Below, one piece after another: positions 47,729 to 56,436 of a DNA stretch of 64,000 nucleotides. The position numbers and the translations under genes are program-made. The notes under the pieces are model-generated. The model made no database searches and was not told the origin of the DNA. It worked only from the letters and a program-made list of their open reading frames with translations. Within the stretch, counting starts at the first letter, position 1. The number at the start of each line of letters is the position of its first letter. Source of the DNA: Streptomyces graminofaciens. GTDB lineage: Bacteria; Actinomycetota; Actinomycetes; Streptomycetales; Streptomycetaceae. The stretch is taken from positions 1,922,001-1,986,000 of the forward strand of contig NZ_AP018448.1 in NCBI RefSeq assembly GCF_030294945.1, written 5' to 3'.

Positions 47729-49021
47729 TCAGTGGTCCTGCCGCTTCCGCAGGATCTCCTCCACCACCCGGTCGGCGGTTTCGAGCGCGCCCTCGAGATA
47801 GCCCGGGAAGCGCAGGGAGACATCGGAGCCGGCGAAGTGCACGGAGCCGTAGGACTCACCGAGGGCCTTGTGTACCTTGCTGAACTGACCCACCTTCGGT
47901 GATACCCACGCCCCGAGGAACAGCGGGTCGCTCGACCAGTCGTGGCAGTCGACGCCGACGACCGTAACCTCTGGCAGATAGTGGTGGACGGCCGCCTCGA
48001 CCGCCTCCCGGTCGGTGGGGTCGAAAGAACTGCAATCCGTGAAAGCGACCAGGATGCGCCCCCCGTCCTCGGCGGGCATGTAGTCGTAAAGGGTGGGGAA
48101 GACGCCGTCGCCGGTGCAGGAGATGCCTTCTGGCGCACCCGTGACCTGGACGAGGATCTTCAGTCCTCGACAGCCGTGTCCCTCCGCCACCACCGAGGCC
48201 CGGTCCGGCGGGAGCGGCGGATCGAATCGGATGGTGCGCCAAGTGTTCAGAGGGGTGGCTATGACCACGTCGCGGGCGACCAGAACCTCGCCCCCGCGGA
48301 CGACGACCTCGGCACTCCTGGCACCTTGGTGAACGGATTCGACCACGGCTTGCATCCGTATGTCCGGCACCTCGGCGGCCATCGCCTCGACCAGCGCCGT
48401 GGTCCCGTCGCTGATGACCTCGTCGAGGGACAGAACCACACCCAGCACGCTGTACCCATGTGCGGCGACAAACTGCAGGGCCCAGAGCGCCGACGCCTCG
48501 GTGACCGGCTGACCCATCATGTTCCAGCCCCACGAGAGCACGAGCTGGCGCGTGACCGGAGGAAGCTTCAGGGAATCGATGTACGTCAGGAGGGGGACGT
48601 CGAGGTCCTCCAGCCCCTGCGTGTCAAGGCCTGCCTCGACATCGATCCGGTGCGCGTCGGACAGCAGGCGGTACAGACCGGCCTCGGCCTCCGCAGCCTC
48701 CTCGACGGGGATGGGGAACGCCGAATCGTGGCTGCCGGGACCCAGGCGGTTACGGAAGACCGTCGCCTCGGGGGCAGGCTCCGTCCTGACACGGTACTTG
48801 TCGAGTTCCGCCGCCAGCCGGGGGTGGTGATGACGATGGATGTACGCGCCGCCGATCTCCACGTCCAGGCTGGGGGACGTGGCCGAGCGTCGGCGGTACG
48901 CCCGGCCGCCCAGGCGCTCACCACCCTCCAGCAGAAGCACCGACTGGCCTGCTGCGGTGAGGTCCCGGGCACACCTGAGGCCAGCGAAGCCCCCTCCGAC
49001 GACGATGGTGTCGTAGGTCAT
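47729..49021 (-). CDS. 6-hydroxy-L-nicotine oxidase-like FAD amine oxidase
   Basis: 430 residues from ATG 49021 with GGAGG upstream. Monoamine-oxidase fold: FAD Rossmann motif VVGGGFAGLRCARDL (7-21), LLEGGERLGGRAY, EIGGAYIHRHHHPRLAAELD and C-terminal VHFAGSDVSLRFPGYLEGAL. Compared with the recalled pAO1 6HLNO sequence, similarity runs the whole length, and active-site residues N166, K287, Y311, W371 and Y407 fall on N167, K288, Y312, W372 and Y408 here, a constant offset of one. 6HLNO oxidises 6-hydroxynicotine at the pyrrolidine nitrogen, giving 6-hydroxypseudooxynicotine after hydrolysis. The ATG overlaps the permease stop (ATGA), so import and oxidation are coupled. Confidence 0.85.
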   Translation of the reverse strand: MTYDTIVVGGGFAGLRCARDLTAAGQSVLLLEGGERLGGRAYRRRSATSPSLDVEIGGAYIHRHHHPRLAAELDKYRVRTEPAPEATVFRNRLGPGSHDSAFPIPVEEAAEAEAGLYRLLSDAHRIDVEAGLDTQGLEDLDVPLLTYIDSLKLPPVTRQLVLSWGWNMMGQPVTEASALWALQFVAAHGYSVLGVVLSLDEVISDGTTALVEAMAAEVPDIRMQAVVESVHQGARSAEVVVRGGEVLVARDVVIATPLNTWRTIRFDPPLPPDRASVVAEGHGCRGLKILVQVTGAPEGISCTGDGVFPTLYDYMPAEDGGRILVAFTDCSSFDPTDREAVEAAVHHYLPEVTVVGVDCHDWSSDPLFLGAWVSPKVGQFSKVHKALGESYGSVHFAGSDVSLRFPGYLEGALETADRVVEEILRKRQDH

Positions 49022-50463
49022 CGGCCCTCCTCGGCCTGTTCGCCGGAGCGCGACACCAGACGCCGCGCTCCCATGATGATCATCATGGCCACGATCGACA
49101 CAGGCGCTACCCATGTCATGTCATCCAGTGTCGTCCCCGTGGGGTTGACGATCGAGTTGAGGTAGAGCCAGCCCGTGGCCGCCGCCCCGATGAGACACGC
49201 GATCGTCTTGACCACGGTCAGTTCGCCGTTGCGCCGGAGGACGACGATCGCTCCGGTGCAAATGAGGATGTAGGGGATGACCCAGAGGTAGGGGAAGAGG
49301 GTGGCCAGGTACTGGTACATCTCCAGCGGGCTGGCGTCTGTTATCGCGATCAGAGCGACGGGAAAGGCCAGAGCCGGGACGCACATGACGGCAATGGCTG
49401 TACCAGGGGTCTGGGTGCGTGGCGCCACGCGGCCGATGGCCTTGGGCAGGAGACCGTCGTTGGCCATGGTCGCCCACACCCGCGGGGCGTAGTTCATGAA
49501 ACCGACGAGAACGGAGAACGAGGTGACGACGAGGGCGATGTCAGAGGCCTCAGCGAGGAACCCGAGACCCGAGTGACGGGCCATGGCGGCGATCGGTGAC
49601 TCCCCGGCGGCAAGCTGGTCTCCGATGGCACCCAGGGAGGGAACCGTGAGCAGGGTTCCGAGTACGGCTATCCCGCCGACGATGAAGGGCACCAGGATGA
49701 TGATGCGAGGCACCGTGCGGATCGGATCCTTCGTCTCCAGCGCGGTCGCCGCGCTGCTCTCGAAACCGACAAGGAACGTCGTGCTCAGGACGAGGCCCAA
49801 GGTAAATCCACTGAACGAGAAGTCACTGAAGGCGAACTGTCCCGCGAAGTCGAACCCGTCGGAGAAGAGGTTTCCGATCAGGACGGCCAGGACCACCGGA
49901 CACGAGAGGAACAGCAACCCGATGCTCAGCTTCGCCGAGGCGTCGAGACTCCGGTAAGCGAGAATTCCCGCTGCTGTGATGGCGACCGCATAGATGATCA
50001 CCTGCCCGGTGAACCCGTTGGCACCGGACACTCCGAACACGGAGGTGAGCATGCTTCCGACGTAGAGTCCGAGAACGCCCAGCATGACCATCAGGCCGAC
50101 CACGTATCCGACGGCCAGGGACGCCCCCGCCACGAACTTGGCGCCGCCTCCGAATACGTGGCCGATGTAGGAGTACAAAGCCCCGGAGACCACGTGGCGC
50201 TGGGCGAAGGGCACGATGGCCACGCCGATGCAGACCATCACCAGTGCTCCGGCTGCGGCGGACAGCCAGCCCGAACTGCCGGCGACACCCCCCATGAAGA
50301 CACCGACCGTCGCCGCGGTCAGAACGGGGCTGAAGACCACCACGGCGAGGCCGAGGGCTTGGTTCATCGTGAGGGTGGCCGACCTGAGGCCGTCAAGCCC
50401 GTCCTGCGGAGTCTCCGGGTGCGCGGTTCCGGGCGATCCCGGTTCCGCCTCGTTCATTACCAT
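49018..50463 (-). CDS. APC-superfamily permease, probable alkaloid/amine importer
   Basis: 481 residues from ATG 50463 with GGAG 5 nt upstream; the longer frame to 50610 is not translated. About 12 TM helices, with the amino-acid/polyamine/organocation signature in TM1 (MNQALGLAVVVFSPVLTAATVGVF) and TLGLVLSTTFLVGFESSAATALETKDP in the TM6-loop region. First gene of a two-gene operon with the 6HLNO-like oxidase, which points to uptake of that enzyme's substrate or precursor such as nicotine (inference). Confidence 0.85.
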   Translation of the reverse strand: MVMNEAEPGSPGTAHPETPQDGLDGLRSATLTMNQALGLAVVVFSPVLTAATVGVFMGGVAGSSGWLSAAAGALVMVCIGVAIVPFAQRHVVSGALYSYIGHVFGGGAKFVAGASLAVGYVVGLMVMLGVLGLYVGSMLTSVFGVSGANGFTGQVIIYAVAITAAGILAYRSLDASAKLSIGLLFLSCPVVLAVLIGNLFSDGFDFAGQFAFSDFSFSGFTLGLVLSTTFLVGFESSAATALETKDPIRTVPRIIILVPFIVGGIAVLGTLLTVPSLGAIGDQLAAGESPIAAMARHSGLGFLAEASDIALVVTSFSVLVGFMNYAPRVWATMANDGLLPKAIGRVAPRTQTPGTAIAVMCVPALAFPVALIAITDASPLEMYQYLATLFPYLWVIPYILICTGAIVVLRRNGELTVVKTIACLIGAAATGWLYLNSIVNPTGTTLDDMTWVAPVSIVAMMIIMGARRLVSRSGEQAEEGR

Positions 50464-50770
50464 GATTTCTCCTGATGGACGCTTGTGCGCTTGTTGCCCG
50501 CACCACATGTGTGATGCGGGTAAATATCGGGGGCATCCGGCCCGATGGCATTTACGCCATCCGTATAGATCCGGCCATCGGTTTGTGGCTGTCGACACAA
50601 TGGAGAGCACACCGGGCGCCCCTCCTCGGCATGTGGGCGGCGGATCAGCCTGGGTCCCAAGGCGCGAGCATCAGCGGGCGCCCCGTGGTTGCGTCGGCCA
50701 TGGGCAGACCGTGAGGGGCTGCCGAAGGTGACCATTGCGCGGGCTTTGCGGTACGGATCTTCGAGGCGCC
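50464..50770. promoter_or_regulatory. Upstream region of the permease-oxidase operon
   Basis: 307 bp between the permease start and the IS end; no gene supported. It contains the imperfect palindrome described separately at 50542-50563. Confidence 0.45.
50542..50563 (-). promoter_or_regulatory. Imperfect palindrome, candidate operator
   Basis: CCGATGGC-ATTTAC-GCCATCCG: eight-base arms with one mismatch and a 6-bp spacer, centred about 90 bp upstream of the permease ATG. The size fits a TetR/GntR-type site. No second copy was noticed elsewhere in the island. Confidence 0.4.
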
Positions 50771-52365
50771 CTAAGCTTGGCGTTTATGCAGCTCTGCTGC
50801 GTGTGATGGCTGCAGCGAGGCTTGGTTTGTCCTGTTTACCGACGGGGTGCTCGCGTGCGCGGTGCTTGTTCTTCATGCCGGTTGGCCGACCGGGGCCTGC
50901 GGTGCTGGGTTTCGGTGCTCTGGCCGGCTGAGGGGTTTTCCCGTGGAGGCGGCGAAATCCTCGGCGGACACGTGCTGGTGTGAGGCGCCCTTGACGTGCG
51001 GGCCGTTCCCAGGGTTTACGAAGATCTTCTGCGAGGGGCCGGGCAAGGCGAAGTTGCGTGTGGGCGGCAATGACGAGCCAGGTCCAGCGGTCGGCGGCGG
51101 CCGGTTCGCGGAGTTTGGGCGTGGTCCACCCCAGTGTTTGCTTGAACATCCTGAAGGTGTGCTCGAGATCGAATCTCCGCAGGAACGCCTGCCAGAGCCG
51201 GTCCACATCCCGGGCAGAAGCAGCCGTGGCCGACCACCACAGCCAGATGGGCCTGGGACTGCGCTCGCCGCGGAGGTGGTCGACCTGAAGACGGATGACG
51301 GTGCCTTCGATGACCGGCAACTCTCCTTCGGGGTGGTCGGCCCAGGCCAAGCGTCGGACCAGCAGCGGGTGCAGCCGGTCCCAAGCTGTGGCGACGGCCT
51401 TCCCGTAGTGGGTGGTGTCGGTCTCCGTGGTGACGGACGGGACAGGCCAAGTGGCCGCGACCTCGAACGCGAACTCCGCCCCGCGCTTGGGCTTGCGCCC
51501 GACTTTGCCTGTCGGCTGCGGCGGGGGCGGGAAGTACAGGACGCGGTCCGAACGCATCCGTCCCAGCAGCTCAACGGGCAGATCCGCTAACAGGAAAGCC
51601 AGGCGGGTCACGTCATAGCCGGCATCGACGACGATCAGGACGGGCGGGTCACCGATCTGCCACTGGCCTGCCACATACAGCCGCTGGAACACCTCCCGGA
51701 CCTGGGCGGCGGTGACGGCGAGCGCGTCGTTCCACGGACGCAACCGGACCACGTCCAGCACGGCAGTCCACGACGTCCGCCCCGGCTCCAGAGCGGCAAT
51801 GAAGGAGTAGGGCCACCCGGGGATCATCTGGGCCGAGCCCCTGCCCCGACCATACGTGTGACAGAACAGCCGGTCCGGGCTCGTATTCGCATCCGGCCGC
51901 AGCCAGTTGCTGACGTCGACCGCCAGGACCAGCCGGCCCTCCGCCGTCCGGGGAAGCGGCAGCCCCGCCAGCGCCCTGCGCAGCCGGGACAGCTCCAGGT
52001 GTCCGCGGTTCAACCCGCCGTACAACGCGCCATGCCCACGCTGGTGCTCAGGCGCCAGAGACAGCTCGACCAACGTCTTCACCGGGCCGTCCGCACACAG
52101 CAAGGCGTCACTCAGCTCGAACAAGGCGTCGGGCCTCTGGGTCAGACAGGCATAGAACTCCGTCCGGAAGCATGACAGTTCGGAAAAAGCATCCCGCGGG
52201 ACATCCCTCTGCAGCAGACTCATCGCTACGGCCTTCGTACTGGTCAAGTGCCTCTGTGACGGAGCACAGGATCAGGCGAAGGCCGCTCTCACGTCAGGCA
52301 CTCGGCCGACATCGTCAGCAAGTTCGAGGCCATGTTCGACCGCGGATGATAAACGCCAAGCTAAG
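50771..52365 (-). mobile_element. IS701-like insertion sequence (about 1.6 kb)
   Basis: Terminal inverted repeats of 17 bp with one mismatch: CTAAGCTTGGCGTTTAT at 50771-50787 and its counterpart at 52349-52365. One transposase ORF fills the interior. No clear target duplication. Confidence 0.8.
50784..52223 (-). CDS. DDE transposase of the IS701/NF041680 type
   Basis: 479 residues from ATG 52223 (GAAGG upstream). LVLAVDVSNWLRPDA and VLIVVDAGYDVTRLAFLL carry the first two catalytic Asp residues, and the C-terminal half has the FDLEHTFRMFKQTLGWTTPKLR motif with the Glu. Intact and full length; inserted upstream of the permease operon. Confidence 0.85.
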   Translation of the reverse strand: MSLLQRDVPRDAFSELSCFRTEFYACLTQRPDALFELSDALLCADGPVKTLVELSLAPEHQRGHGALYGGLNRGHLELSRLRRALAGLPLPRTAEGRLVLAVDVSNWLRPDANTSPDRLFCHTYGRGRGSAQMIPGWPYSFIAALEPGRTSWTAVLDVVRLRPWNDALAVTAAQVREVFQRLYVAGQWQIGDPPVLIVVDAGYDVTRLAFLLADLPVELLGRMRSDRVLYFPPPPQPTGKVGRKPKRGAEFAFEVAATWPVPSVTTETDTTHYGKAVATAWDRLHPLLVRRLAWADHPEGELPVIEGTVIRLQVDHLRGERSPRPIWLWWSATAASARDVDRLWQAFLRRFDLEHTFRMFKQTLGWTTPKLREPAAADRWTWLVIAAHTQLRLARPLAEDLRKPWERPARQGRLTPARVRRGFRRLHGKTPQPARAPKPSTAGPGRPTGMKNKHRAREHPVGKQDKPSLAAAITRSRAA

Positions 52366-53100
52366 GGCCTGCCGATCATTAACCTGTCGTCTTGATCTTG
52401 CTGTTGGGGCTGCTCTGGGCGGCCACTCTGGCTCGAAGGGCTGCCAGGGCGGTCGGTGGGGTGGAGGCCGGCGAGATGGTGGTGCCCTGTGCTTCAAGCA
52501 GTTGTGGGAGGCTCCGGTGTAGCGGATCAAAGCGTGGGAATCCGCACGTCACTGCCGCATCGGTGAGGATCGGGGCCGCGCATGGCGCTGACGGCAAGCC
52601 AGGCGCTGATCGACCGGGAGCCGTGTCCCATGGGGTAGCTGACGTGCGGCTTACCGGAACGCGTCGAGCAAGGTCGCTTACACCACGAAGCGGGACACGG
52701 CCCGGCGGGAGATCGAAAACGGATTCGCCGAGTTGCGGAACCGTCTGTCTGGCGCCGGATTCATCGTGCGCTCCAAGGCACCAGAACTGATCTACCAGGC
52801 GCAGCCTTGCGCCACGGTGCCACGCCCGGCGCCGGTGCACAGTACGTGCGGGGCTCGACGAACCGAACCGATGCATGCATCTCGAACTTTTCTCGTTACT
52901 CATTGGTTGGGACATCTGACTCTGGTGACGTCAGCTGCCCGAGTGAAAGCTGAGACGCCCAGAACCCTCCTGCCTGGGGCATTCAGGGCGGCATACGGAC
53001 GACATGCCCGCGCGCACCCCGCAAGCGCTCTTTCCGAACGGGGCGGTCCGCGGATCCGCTGGGGCAGGACGGTACGTCGGCAGAGAAAGGGCACACGCAC
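52366..53100. other. Scar region with IS4-type transposase fragment
   Basis: 735 bp without an intact gene. Apart from the IS4-like fragment at 52670-52800, no recognisable coding sequence. The promoter of the downstream RIP gene should be in its last part; GAGAAAGGGC at 53083 serves as ribosome binding site. Confidence 0.45.
52670..52800 (+). pseudogene. IS4-family transposase C-terminal fragment
   Basis: A frame reading YTTKRDTARREIENGFAELR followed by NRLSGAGFIVRSKAPELIYQ, characteristic of the C-terminal region of actinobacterial IS4-group transposases. Both ends are truncated. Confidence 0.6.
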
Positions 53101-54084
53101 ATGCACTCGGTCTCCGATTCAGCCCCGCCGCCGAGGGCGGGCAGCCGCGGGCACAGGCGCGGTTCCCGATGGTTTAAAGGCAAGTTCCTGGTGATCTTCC
53201 TCGCCGTCGCCACGCTGCTGGGCGGCGCCGCCCTTGTGGCCCCGCAGTTCCAGGAGAGGGCCAGTGCGGCCGACGACAATGTGGCACCCCAGGCCACGTC
53301 GTCACCAGGTGAAACCAAATTCCTCGAGGATGTCGCCTGGGACATCGGCAACGGAAACGCCGGCGCGTCCCGCTACACCAGCATGCTCAACGCCGTACGG
53401 CAGCGCGCGTCGAACAGCACATTCCTGCACGACAACACGCACCGTACGCGTCCCGAGGCCCGCAACGAATTCTTCAGCGTCAACATCAGCGTGCAGGACG
53501 AGGGAACGAGCACCCCGAACCGAATCCGGGTGCTCATCCGCGCCAGCGACCTGTTCGTCGTCGGCTGGCTCAACCAGAACGAGAACATCTACAACCGGCT
53601 CGAGGCTGGCACTCCCCCCCTCGGTACGGATGTCACTGCGCTCGACACCCCCTTCAACGGCAGCTACATCGATCTGGAGCGCCGGGCCGGCGACCGCGCG
53701 AACATCCCGCTCTCTCCCAACTCGGCCCGGCAGGCGGTCCGCGACCTGTCCAGGAGCGGGTCCAGCGCAGCCCAGCAGGCCCGCGGCCTGATCATTCTCA
53801 TCCAGGCGATCTCCGAGGCCGCCCGGTTCCGCCCGATCGAAAACCTGTTCCGCAACACCTACACCACCGAGGCGGCGCTTCCGGAGGGGCACATCCTGGA
53901 CCTCGAGAACAGCTGGGACCCCATGTCCGAGATCGCCAACCGTGAGGTCAACAACCCGAACGACCAGCTCACCCAGGAACTCATGCGCCGGCACAAGAGC
54001 ATGCTGGACAAACTCCAAATCTTCACTCCCAGGAATGTGCTCACCTTGGTGCTCGCGATAGCGCTCTTCAGCCCTATCAAGTGA
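53101..54084 (+). CDS. Secreted ribosome-inactivating protein (rRNA N-glycosidase)
   Basis: 327 residues. A long Sec-type signal peptide (basic n-region to K28, hydrophobic 29-47, cleavage after ASA near 56) precedes a RIP domain. Conserved positions: RVLIRASDLFVVGW in the place of the first aromatic motif, GSYIDLERRAG with Y189, the catalytic QAISEAARFRPIE with E239 and R242, and LENSWDPMSEIAN with W272. In plant and Shiga-type RIPs these residues depurinate the sarcin-ricin loop of 28S/23S rRNA and stop translation. Streptomyces RIPs are rare; this one is predicted to be exported and flanked by two insertion sequences, so probably acquired. The target (eukaryotic or bacterial) is unknown. 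Confidence 0.85.
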   Translation: MHSVSDSAPPPRAGSRGHRRGSRWFKGKFLVIFLAVATLLGGAALVAPQFQERASAADDNVAPQATSSPGETKFLEDVAWDIGNGNAGASRYTSMLNAVRQRASNSTFLHDNTHRTRPEARNEFFSVNISVQDEGTSTPNRIRVLIRASDLFVVGWLNQNENIYNRLEAGTPPLGTDVTALDTPFNGSYIDLERRAGDRANIPLSPNSARQAVRDLSRSGSSAAQQARGLIILIQAISEAARFRPIENLFRNTYTTEAALPEGHILDLENSWDPMSEIANREVNNPNDQLTQELMRRHKSMLDKLQIFTPRNVLTLVLAIALFSPIK

Positions 54085-54248
54085 CGCCCCGGCCCGGCCG
54101 GTAGATCGGCGGCCCGGCCTCCCACGGCGCTGTCGTGCACCCGGTGCCGTCGGGCGAAGAACTCCCCGACGGCATCAGAACTGTCAACGGCCATTTGTAA
54201 TCCCCGGTGGCGGCCAGATGTTCCACGCACTTGTGATGTCCGGGGAGA
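54085..54248. other. Short non-coding gap after the RIP gene
   Basis: 164 bp between the RIP stop and the IS481 end, with no clear gene or hairpin. Confidence 0.3.
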
Positions 54249-56240
54249 TGTTTGACAGTTTGGTCTCGGGACTTACTTGACGGTGTCTCGCGTGATCCTT
54301 GACGGTTTCAGGTGATGGTTGACGGGTCAGAGTGCGTCTGCGCGGTAGCGGGTGACTGGGTCACCCTTGCGGGGGTGGGTGGAGATCTCGACCTCGCCGT
54401 CGAGGACACGGAAGCAGGTCTCCTCGATGACCACGGTGAGGGTCTTGCCGGCGTGTGCGATGCCGGGACGGAGTTTCTGTCGTGCGACGACGAAGGTGCC
54501 GTCGGCTCCGACGCGCCGGATGGCCCGCCGTGGCTGGGACGGGGGTGGTGGCAGCGGTGTCGTGGCGACCCGGGCGCCGGTGAGTCTGGCACGTCGCTGG
54601 TGCGGGATCGGGGCAGGCAGGGTCTTGACCAGGAGTCCGGCGTGGATGACGTACATCATGCTGCCGTCGAAGCGCAGGGTGACGCGCTTGCCGATCAGTT
54701 CGGAGCCGAGGGCGACGGGGGTCTGTCCGAGCGAGACCATGCCGTCCTTGGACGCCTTGCGTTCCACCTCGACCACCGTTGCGGGCGCCAGGGGTTTGTC
54801 CGCGCTGATGCCGCCCCGGGGCTCGGGCCCGCCGGGCCGACCGCCCCGCATGATCAGCCACTGAAGGTCGGCGTCGGTGAAGGCCATCGAGCGGGTCCGG
54901 ATGAGCTGTCCGTCGAGCAGGACGTGGACGGTGCGGTGGCTGACCCAGACCGTGACGGTCCTGCCGACCAGGGTTGGGCTGAACTTCAGGCTCTGTCCCT
55001 GCGGCAGCGTCACATGGCGGCCGGGACTGATCACCGCCTCGAACTCCACCGCTTGAATCGGGGCGCTCTCCTCGGACGATCTGGGTGGAGGCAGCACCGG
55101 GAGCCGCATGGGCTCGGAGGGCGCCGGTGCGGGCTCTGCCGCCACCGTGGCCGAGGGTGCCGAGGCGCCGGACGTGAGCCTGTGGGGCCGGAAGACCTGG
55201 GCCGGGGTGGCCATCTCCAGCGACTGATGAGGACGGGTGTGGTTGTAGGCGTGGACCCACACATCGATCGCTGTCTGTGCGGCGGCCGGGTCGGCGAAGG
55301 GCCCGGAGTGGTCCAGCATCTCGCGACGCAAGGTCTTGTGGAATCGTTCGATTTTGCCCGTCGTGGTTGGTGACCTGGGCTTGGTCAGGCGCTGGTTGAT
55401 GCCGTTCTCGCGGCACACGCGCTCGAACATCACCTCGTTGGGCAGCGGTTTGGAGTAACGGCCGGTGAACTGCTTGCCGTTGTCGGTCAGCATCTCCGAC
55501 GGGACTCCGAACCGGCGCATCGCCGCGATGAACGCCTCGCACACGGCCCGCCCGGTCGGCTGCACCACCACTGTGGCGATCACGATGAACCGCGAGCAGT
55601 CGTCGATCCCGGTGACGAGCTTGCACTCCCGTCCGTCTGCGAGGAAGACCCCGCCCATCAGGTCCATCTGCCACAACTGCATCAGGGCGTCCCGCTGCCA
55701 CCGCTTGTAGACGCGTCGGTGGACCTGGATCTGGTGGTTGACCAGGCCGTTGCGGACCAGGACGCGGTGCACCGTCGACCGGCCCGGCGCGTCCGGCATG
55801 CCGCGGACCGCTAGTTCGTGTGCGATGCGGCGCGCTCCCCACTTCGGGTAGGTCTGCCGCAGCTGGCAGATGGCGAGTTCGACCTCGACCGGCACTCGCG
55901 ACGGCGACGTGTGGGGCCGGCGCGAGCGGTCCCTCAAGCCGTCCCGTCCGCCCTCGCGGAACCGACGCAACCAGGTGTGCAACGACTGGCGTGACGTGCC
56001 GTACCGGCGCGCGACCTCGGCTACCGGCGCCCCGTCCAGCACCTCAGACACGGCCCGGAACCGATGCTCCATCGTCCAGTCTTCGTCTCTTGCCCCGGGA
56101 GACTCGGGTATTTCGATCATGCTCAACGCAACGAAGCGGCAGTCAAGAATGTCCCCGGCCTGTTAAAGATCTCCTGCGACCGTCAAGCAGGTCCCGCAAC
56201 TCCCACGTCAAGCAAGTCTTGGGACTGCACACGTCAATCA
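54249..56240 (-). mobile_element. IS481-family insertion sequence (about 2.0 kb)
   Basis: The ends begin TGTTTGAC (54249) and, inverted, TGATTGAC (ending 56240), each followed inward by related GGACTTACTTGACG and AGACTTGCTTGACG blocks. Several further TTGACGG/TTGACG repeats lie inside both ends, probably transposase binding sites. It carries one long transposase gene. No certain target duplication. Confidence 0.75.
54327..56120 (-). CDS. IS481-family transposase with extended C-terminus
   Basis: 597 residues from ATG 56120. Two HTH segments (VAEVARRYGTSRQSLHTWLRRFREGG), then the rve/DDE core: WQMDLMGGVFLADG, MLTDNGKQFTG and TTGKIERFHKTLRREM carry the catalytic residues. About 270 further residues, repeated beta-rich segments with SLGQTPVALGSELIGKRVTL and VSLGQ-like elements, exceed the usual IS481 length and may be an accessory DNA-binding region. 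Intact. Confidence 0.9.
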   Translation of the reverse strand: MIEIPESPGARDEDWTMEHRFRAVSEVLDGAPVAEVARRYGTSRQSLHTWLRRFREGGRDGLRDRSRRPHTSPSRVPVEVELAICQLRQTYPKWGARRIAHELAVRGMPDAPGRSTVHRVLVRNGLVNHQIQVHRRVYKRWQRDALMQLWQMDLMGGVFLADGRECKLVTGIDDCSRFIVIATVVVQPTGRAVCEAFIAAMRRFGVPSEMLTDNGKQFTGRYSKPLPNEVMFERVCRENGINQRLTKPRSPTTTGKIERFHKTLRREMLDHSGPFADPAAAQTAIDVWVHAYNHTRPHQSLEMATPAQVFRPHRLTSGASAPSATVAAEPAPAPSEPMRLPVLPPPRSSEESAPIQAVEFEAVISPGRHVTLPQGQSLKFSPTLVGRTVTVWVSHRTVHVLLDGQLIRTRSMAFTDADLQWLIMRGGRPGGPEPRGGISADKPLAPATVVEVERKASKDGMVSLGQTPVALGSELIGKRVTLRFDGSMMYVIHAGLLVKTLPAPIPHQRRARLTGARVATTPLPPPPSQPRRAIRRVGADGTFVVARQKLRPGIAHAGKTLTVVIEETCFRVLDGEVEISTHPRKGDPVTRYRADAL

Positions 56241-56436
56241 GAACCTTGTCGCCGTCGTCATCGCCATGGGCACGGTCGGCTGCGGGTTTGGTGACTCAGG
56301 TGCGGGCGTTTCGTGGGGCGGTGCGCGTGGGGCGGTCGCGGATCAGCATGTCGGGGAGGTCGGCTACGAGGTAGCGCAGAGCGGCGTCGGACGCAAGAGT
56401 GATATCGCTGGTGGCGGAGATGCTGGCCGCGGACGC
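56241..56436. other. Gap with unexplained open frame after the FAD oxidase stop
   Basis: The minus-strand frame continuing past the FAD oxidase stop stays open for about 46 codons (LASDAALRYLVADLPDMLIR). It has no start of its own and may be the tail of another gene cut by the IS481 insertion. No other gene. Confidence 0.3.
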
